Below are positions 60,051 to 64,000 of a DNA stretch of 64,000 nucleotides, piece by piece. The stretch comes from Nitrospira sp. BO4. GTDB lineage: Bacteria > Nitrospirota > Nitrospiria > Nitrospirales > Nitrospiraceae. The translations under genes and the position numbers were made by a program. The stretch is from the NCBI GenBank assembly GCA_030144965.1, contig JAMPUU010000012.1, positions 434,001-498,000 on the forward strand, in the 5' to 3' direction. The notes beneath the pieces were generated by a model. The model was not told where the DNA came from. It was given only the letters and a program-made list of their open reading frames with translations, and ran no database searches. The stretch's first letter is position 1. The number at the start of each line of letters is the position of its first letter.

Positions 60051-61541
60051 ATGCTCGCTCGAATTCGATCACTCACCCTGACAATGCTGGCACTGTGTAT
60101 GACGACGCCGGTCTTTGCAGCAAGTCATCGCGAAGCTCCGCTGATCTCGAATGACCCAACGGCGGATATCACCGATTTCTATTTCTTTCGTAGCTGGCAG
60201 GACCCCGACAAAGCGATCCTGATCATGAATGTGATTCCTAGTCAGGAGCCGGGATCGGGTCCCAATTATTTCAACTTCGCGGACGACGTGCTGTACGAAA
60301 TCCATGTCGACAACAATAAGAACAACATCGCCGCGAACATCGTCTATCAAGTTCGATTCAAAACGGAAATCCGCCAACCGGGAAACGTCTTCCCATTGTC
60401 CTATGTGGCGTTGCCGCCGATCACGGCCCTCACCGGAGGTGGCTCAGAAGGACTACTCCTCCGCCAAAGCTATTCGGTCACTGAACAACGCTACGGCCAA
60501 CCGCCGCGCGATCTCGGCACTGGTCCGATGTTCGCCGTGCCGTCCAACGTCGGACCACGCACGATGCCGAAATACGAAGAGCTGGCAGCCAAGGGCATTT
60601 ATCCCTTGAAGAACGGCGGGAGAGTGTTCGCGGGACAGCGGGATGAGACCTTCTACATTGACTTGGGAGGGACGTTCGACACGTTGAATCTCCATATCTC
60701 GCCGATTCTTTCCGATGTTCACGATGCCAACGACGCCATCCTCGTTGGAGCACCTGGCTCCGGTACGGCCGATACGTTCAGCGGTTTCAATGTCAACACA
60801 ATCGCATTGGAAATCCCTATTGGAGAGCTGGTGGGTCCGAACGATAACAAACTGATCGGGGCCTATGCCTCAACCAGCCGTCCCAAGGTGACTGTGCTCA
60901 GGAAAGACGGCGACCGTCAGAACAGTGCTCGCTTCGTCCAAGTGGCGCGTATGGGCAATCCCCTCGTCAACGAGTTGATCATCGCGACGAACATGAAAGA
61001 TAAGTGGAACGCCACAGATGCAGAAGACGAGAATGACTTCGTTTCGTTTTACTGCAACTCAGCGCTGGCCACGGCGCTCAATGCCGTGTTCGGTACCGGC
61101 TTCCCGACGATGAATCGTGAAGATCTCGTGAACGCCTTACTTCGGTATGCGCCGGGGCCAGCGGTATGCGGCTCCGGGAAGACCAATGAAGCGCTCGCCG
61201 ATTTCGTTCGAGTCGACTTAAACGTTCCGCCGACTCCGGCCACGGGTCAGAAACGCCTCGGCCCTCTCGCACATGACCAGAGCGGCAATGCGACACCGGA
61301 CAGAGCCGGCTGGCCGAACGGCCGAAGGCCGAATGATGACGTCACGGATGTGGCGTTGCGGGTGGTGGCCGGAATCCTCACGAACCCCGCTGTTCCAAAC
61401 CTCGGGGACGGTGTGAATTTCAACGTCGGTGCAGTCGGAAGCAACAAGACTGCGAACGGTATCGCCACGGCGTTTCCCTTCCTTCCCACGCCCTTCGACG
61501 GGCGGGATCGCCGACATATCGACCCAGGAGAGCCTCAGTAG
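60051..61541 (+). CDS. DUF4331 domain exported protein
   Basis: A 496-aa protein with signal peptide (LTLTMLALCMTTPVFAA) cleaved before the DUF4331 hallmark ASHREAPLISNDPTADITDF followed by YFFRSW. Other family phrases are FADDVLYEIHVDNNKNNIAA, GQRDETFYIDLGGTFDTLNL, NTIALEIPIGELVG, ARMGNPLVNELIIATNMKDK and DVTDVALRVVAGIL. The family is secreted and widespread; its function is not known. An AGGAGG lies six bases before ATG 60051. A perfect 13-bp hairpin follows the stop. Confidence 0.9.
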   Translation: MLARIRSLTLTMLALCMTTPVFAASHREAPLISNDPTADITDFYFFRSWQDPDKAILIMNVIPSQEPGSGPNYFNFADDVLYEIHVDNNKNNIAANIVYQVRFKTEIRQPGNVFPLSYVALPPITALTGGGSEGLLLRQSYSVTEQRYGQPPRDLGTGPMFAVPSNVGPRTMPKYEELAAKGIYPLKNGGRVFAGQRDETFYIDLGGTFDTLNLHISPILSDVHDANDAILVGAPGSGTADTFSGFNVNTIALEIPIGELVGPNDNKLIGAYASTSRPKVTVLRKDGDRQNSARFVQVARMGNPLVNELIIATNMKDKWNATDAEDENDFVSFYCNSALATALNAVFGTGFPTMNREDLVNALLRYAPGPAVCGSGKTNEALADFVRVDLNVPPTPATGQKRLGPLAHDQSGNATPDRAGWPNGRRPNDDVTDVALRVVAGILTNPAVPNLGDGVNFNVGAVGSNKTANGIATAFPFLPTPFDGRDRRHIDPGEPQ

Positions 61542-61549
61542 CCATCGCC

Positions 61550-61580
61550 GAGCGGGTGCCGCACTGCGCGGCACCCGCTC
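61550..61580 (+). terminator. Perfect 13-bp hairpin between DUF4331 and TPR genes
   Basis: GAGCGGGTGCCGC (61550-61562), loop ACTGC, GCGGCACCCGCTC (61568-61580). It starts 9 nt after the DUF4331 stop. No T run follows, so it could be an attenuator or an RNA-stabilising element that makes the upstream message more abundant than the downstream one, rather than a full terminator. Confidence 0.6.
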
Positions 61581-61605
61581 CACAGAAGACCGTGAGCAGA
61601 TCATC

Positions 61606-62832
61606 ATGCGCATCCCCATCACCTACGAGCGTAACCCAATGACTCGACCCTGGTCTCGCATGACGCTTGTCGTACTTGGATGGCTCACGCTAAACCAGGT
61701 CAGCATCGCCTTTTCAGAACCCTATCGTCCCACGGACGATGCTCAGGTCCTCGAACGGCTCAGTTTTAAAGCGTCCGACCCCGTCGCGCGAAAACTCGAA
61801 ACTTTGCGTGCCGACCTGCGACGCAATCCTCAGCATCTTGAATCCGCTGTGAAACTGGCCACTCGTTACATCGAACAGGGCCGATCCGAAGGCGACCCTC
61901 GCTTCCTTGGACAGGCGCAGGCAGTTCTCACCTCCTGGTGGAATACGCCGACGCCTCAGCCTGCCGTTCTCCTTTTGCGTGCAACGATCCGGCAGAACAC
62001 CCATGACTTTGACCGCGCTCTGGCCGATCTTGACCAGGTGTTGATCGTACAACCGGCCAATGCCCAGGCGTGGCTTACCAAAGCATCGATCCTCCAGGTA
62101 CAGGCACGCTACGACGAGGCACGGCATGCCTGTCAACGGCTCGCACGGTTGGCGGTCTCCCATGTGCTGCTCGGATGCCTGGGGGATATCGCCGGACTGA
62201 CGGGTCAATCAGCGAAGAGCTTGGAATTTCTCCGGGCAGTGCTGTGGGATTCAAGCCTCCTCGGTCGCGAGCGAATCTGGATTGCGACGATCCTGGCCGA
62301 AATAGCCTCCCGCACCGGAGCGGCACAAGAAGCAGAGCGCTATTTCGCTGAAGCGTTCAAGGTCGGTATGAAAGACCAGTACTTGCTGAGCGCCTACGCG
62401 GATTTTCTGCTGGACCAAGGCCGCCCTCAAAATGTGATTCCTCTTGTCCAACATGAGACGAGAGCTGATGGGTTACTCCTGCGCCTCGCGCTTGCGGAAC
62501 AGGTGCTTGGGCTTCCCACGTTTCAAAGCCATGCGGCCGAACTGGCGGCCCGCTTCGCCGCCGCTCGGGAACGCGGAACGACTGCACATGTCCGGGAAGA
62601 AGCGCGTTTTACATTGGCGTTGCTGCACGATGCCAAGCGAGCGCTGCCGTTGGCCCAAGCCAATTGGACTGTGCAGCGTGAACCGGCGGACGCCAGGATT
62701 CTCCTGGAAAGCGCGCTCGCCGACAGGAACCGAACCGCGGCCCAGCCTGTGCTTGATTGGCTGATCACCAACCACGTGGAAGACCATCGACTGCGACAAC
62801 TCGCCAAGCAGTTTGAGAAAGCGACATTTTGA
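61606..62832 (+). CDS. Exported TPR-repeat protein
   Basis: A 408-aa protein. Signal sequence MTLVVLGWLTLNQVSIAFS, then helical repeats typical of TPR, for example LLLRATIRQNTHDFDRALAD followed by LDQVLIVQPANAQAWLTKAS, ILQVQARYDEARHACQRLAR, and AEIASRTGAAQEAERYFAEA. It likely scaffolds protein contacts in the periplasm. ATG 61606 or an ATG at 61639 begins it. It ends with a TGATG overlap onto the HupE-type gene, so the two are translationally coupled and probably act together with the DUF4331 protein. Confidence 0.83.
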   Translation: MRIPITYERNPMTRPWSRMTLVVLGWLTLNQVSIAFSEPYRPTDDAQVLERLSFKASDPVARKLETLRADLRRNPQHLESAVKLATRYIEQGRSEGDPRFLGQAQAVLTSWWNTPTPQPAVLLLRATIRQNTHDFDRALADLDQVLIVQPANAQAWLTKASILQVQARYDEARHACQRLARLAVSHVLLGCLGDIAGLTGQSAKSLEFLRAVLWDSSLLGRERIWIATILAEIASRTGAAQEAERYFAEAFKVGMKDQYLLSAYADFLLDQGRPQNVIPLVQHETRADGLLLRLALAEQVLGLPTFQSHAAELAARFAAARERGTTAHVREEARFTLALLHDAKRALPLAQANWTVQREPADARILLESALADRNRTAAQPVLDWLITNHVEDHRLRQLAKQFEKATF

Positions 62833-63953
62833 TGCGGATCATCCTCGTTCTTGCGTGGCTGCTTCTGAGCCTTCCGGCTTGGGCGCATAAGCCCAGCGAC
62901 AGCTATCTCTTATTGTCTGTCCAGACCGATCGCGTCGAAGGGCAGTGGGATATCGCCGTGCGCGATCTATCCGATGCGATCGGATTGGACGGCGACGGAA
63001 ACGGTCAACTCACCTGGGGAGAGGTTCGGAACAAGCATGGCGAGATCGGCGCCTACGCACTTTCTCATCTTGTCCTATCGGCCGACCAACAGCCTTGCAA
63101 GACTGAGTTGTTGGAGCAGCTCATCGATCATCACACCGACGGGGCCTATTCAGTTCTGCGTTTCCGTTCCGATTGCGGCAGACCCATCGAACGGCTTCAC
63201 GTCGAGTATCGGCTCCTGTTCGATATCGACGCACAGCATAAAGGACTCTTGCGTCTGACACAGGGCGGACACAACAGCACCGCCATTTTCAGCCGCGATT
63301 TATCGGTGCAGGAATTCTCCGTCGCTGAACAGTCACGTTGGATCGAGGGCATTCAGTTCATTCGCGAGGGCATCTGGCACATCTGGCTGGGGTTCGATCA
63401 TGTGTTGTTCTTGCTTGCCCTCTTGCTTCCCGCGGTGTTGATTCGAGTCGAAGATCGCTGGCAAGCGGCGGCTGACTTTTCATCGGTCTTGTGGAATGTC
63501 GTCGGCATCGTCACCGCTTTTACTGTTGCCCATTCCCTCACGCTGAGCCTGGCTGCGCTGGATGTCGTCCACTTACCATCCAGATTGGTGGAATCGACCA
63601 TCGCCGTCTCGGTTGTGCTCGCAGGACTCGGCAATCTCCATCCGCTGATGACACATCGCCGTCGGATCATTGCATTTGTATTCGGCCTTATTCATGGATT
63701 CGGATTCGCCGCGGTCCTCACGGATCTCGGACTGCCCCACCATTCATTATTGCTGAGTCTGGTCAGCTTCAATGTGGGGGTGGAGCTCGGTCAGCTCGTC
63801 ATCGTCGCTGCGTTCTTACCGCTGGCCTATCTGCTCCGCCGCTCCTGGTCATATCCGAGATTGGTGCTCACCGGCGGATCGTGGGCGGTGATTGCCATCG
63901 CGCTCGTCTGGTTCACCGAACGAGTTTTCGATCTCCAGCTGTTTCCCCTTTAG
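62832..63953 (+). CDS. HupE/UreJ family membrane protein with EF-hand-like loop
   Basis: A 373-aa protein with signal peptide (IILVLAWLLLSLPAWA) and a periplasmic domain of about 160 residues that contains DGDGNGQLTWGE, a 12-residue EF-hand-type calcium loop (D-x-D-x-N-G-x-L-x-x-x-E). The C-terminal part has six to seven hydrophobic segments: HIWLGFDHVLFLLALLLPAV, VTAFTVAHSLTLSLAALDVV, FVFGLIHGFGFAAVLTDLGL and SFNVGVELGQLVIVAAFLPL. The H-x-W-x-G-x-D-H and H-G-F-G-F-A signatures identify the HupE/UreJ_2 family, linked to metal transport such as nickel. The start codon overlaps the TPR stop (TGATG). Confidence 0.88.
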   Translation: MRIILVLAWLLLSLPAWAHKPSDSYLLLSVQTDRVEGQWDIAVRDLSDAIGLDGDGNGQLTWGEVRNKHGEIGAYALSHLVLSADQQPCKTELLEQLIDHHTDGAYSVLRFRSDCGRPIERLHVEYRLLFDIDAQHKGLLRLTQGGHNSTAIFSRDLSVQEFSVAEQSRWIEGIQFIREGIWHIWLGFDHVLFLLALLLPAVLIRVEDRWQAAADFSSVLWNVVGIVTAFTVAHSLTLSLAALDVVHLPSRLVESTIAVSVVLAGLGNLHPLMTHRRRIIAFVFGLIHGFGFAAVLTDLGLPHHSLLLSLVSFNVGVELGQLVIVAAFLPLAYLLRRSWSYPRLVLTGGSWAVIAIALVWFTERVFDLQLFPL

Positions 63954-64000
63954 CCGGTTACTAAGACCCGCGGTCGTTATTCACTTCCCCACTTCAGTAG

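Noticed and set aside
1..64000. tRNA, rRNA, CRISPR arrays, insertion sequences, prophage
   Set aside because: I looked through the gaps and found no cloverleaf, regular spaced repeats, transposase motifs or phage genes that could be supported.

Overview
The window is a bacterial chromosome segment. Gene content, moderate-high GC and protein style fit Nitrospirota, most likely Nitrospira: a full dcw cluster, a hopanoid-associated epimerase, a CruF-like carotenoid protein, many single-domain PilZ proteins and many small periplasmic proteins of unknown function. The genus is an inference from protein style. There is no rRNA, tRNA, CRISPR array, prophage or insertion sequence that I can support.

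Layout. (1) 1-15320, minus strand: the dcw cluster, transcribed rsmH-ftsL-ftsI-murE-murF-mraY-murD-ftsW-murG-murC-murB-ddl-ftsQ-ftsA (ftsA cut by the left edge). It has a near-consensus sigma70 promoter just upstream of rsmH and several start/stop overlaps. (2) 15.5-21.7 kb: a secreted repeat protein, a beta-propeller lipoprotein, yajQ, a CstA-type transporter whose 3' end runs into a repeat-like intergenic element, and two PilZ proteins. (3) 21.65-27.13 kb, minus strand: a six-gene set that looks like synthesis and attachment of an aminoethylphosphonate-type head group. It holds a two-subunit TPP decarboxylase, a 2-AEP-type aminotransferase, a CTP-type nucleotidyltransferase, a CDP-alcohol phosphatidyltransferase with a degenerate nucleotidyltransferase domain, and a UPF0104 flippase-like membrane protein. 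No PEP mutase is present. This is the most interesting block. (4) 27.3-34.8 kb: tandem periplasmic paralogues, two more PilZ proteins, and a TetR-MFP-RND efflux operon with a perfect palindrome against the tetR start codon.

(5) 34.8-43.7 kb: small accessory genes: an SCP2-domain protein, a divergent AdoMet decarboxylase, a zinc ribbon, an FNR-like flavoreductase, a fifth PilZ protein, a DUF2914 membrane protein, several unknown proteins, a PHD-finger-like zinc protein and a frameshifted maltose acetyltransferase gene. (6) 43.9-46.8 kb: isoprenoid genes (ispA, hpnA, CruF-like). (7) 46.9-52.7 kb: a cytochrome c, small membrane and periplasmic proteins, a histidine-kinase-like protein lacking its phospho-acceptor His, and a serine hydrolase. 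(8) 52.6-57.3 kb, minus strand: a 3-methyladenine glycosylase, a deoxyhypusine-synthase-like protein, and a nikR-DUF3842-TonB receptor operon pointing to nickel uptake. (9) 57.5-64 kb: an ECF sigma/cupin anti-sigma pair facing a truncated-haemoglobin lipoprotein, a small lipoprotein, a DUF4331 protein, a TPR protein and a HupE/UreJ-type protein with an EF-hand loop.

Coordinates follow the start codons I judged most likely. Where another start is plausible, the entry says so.
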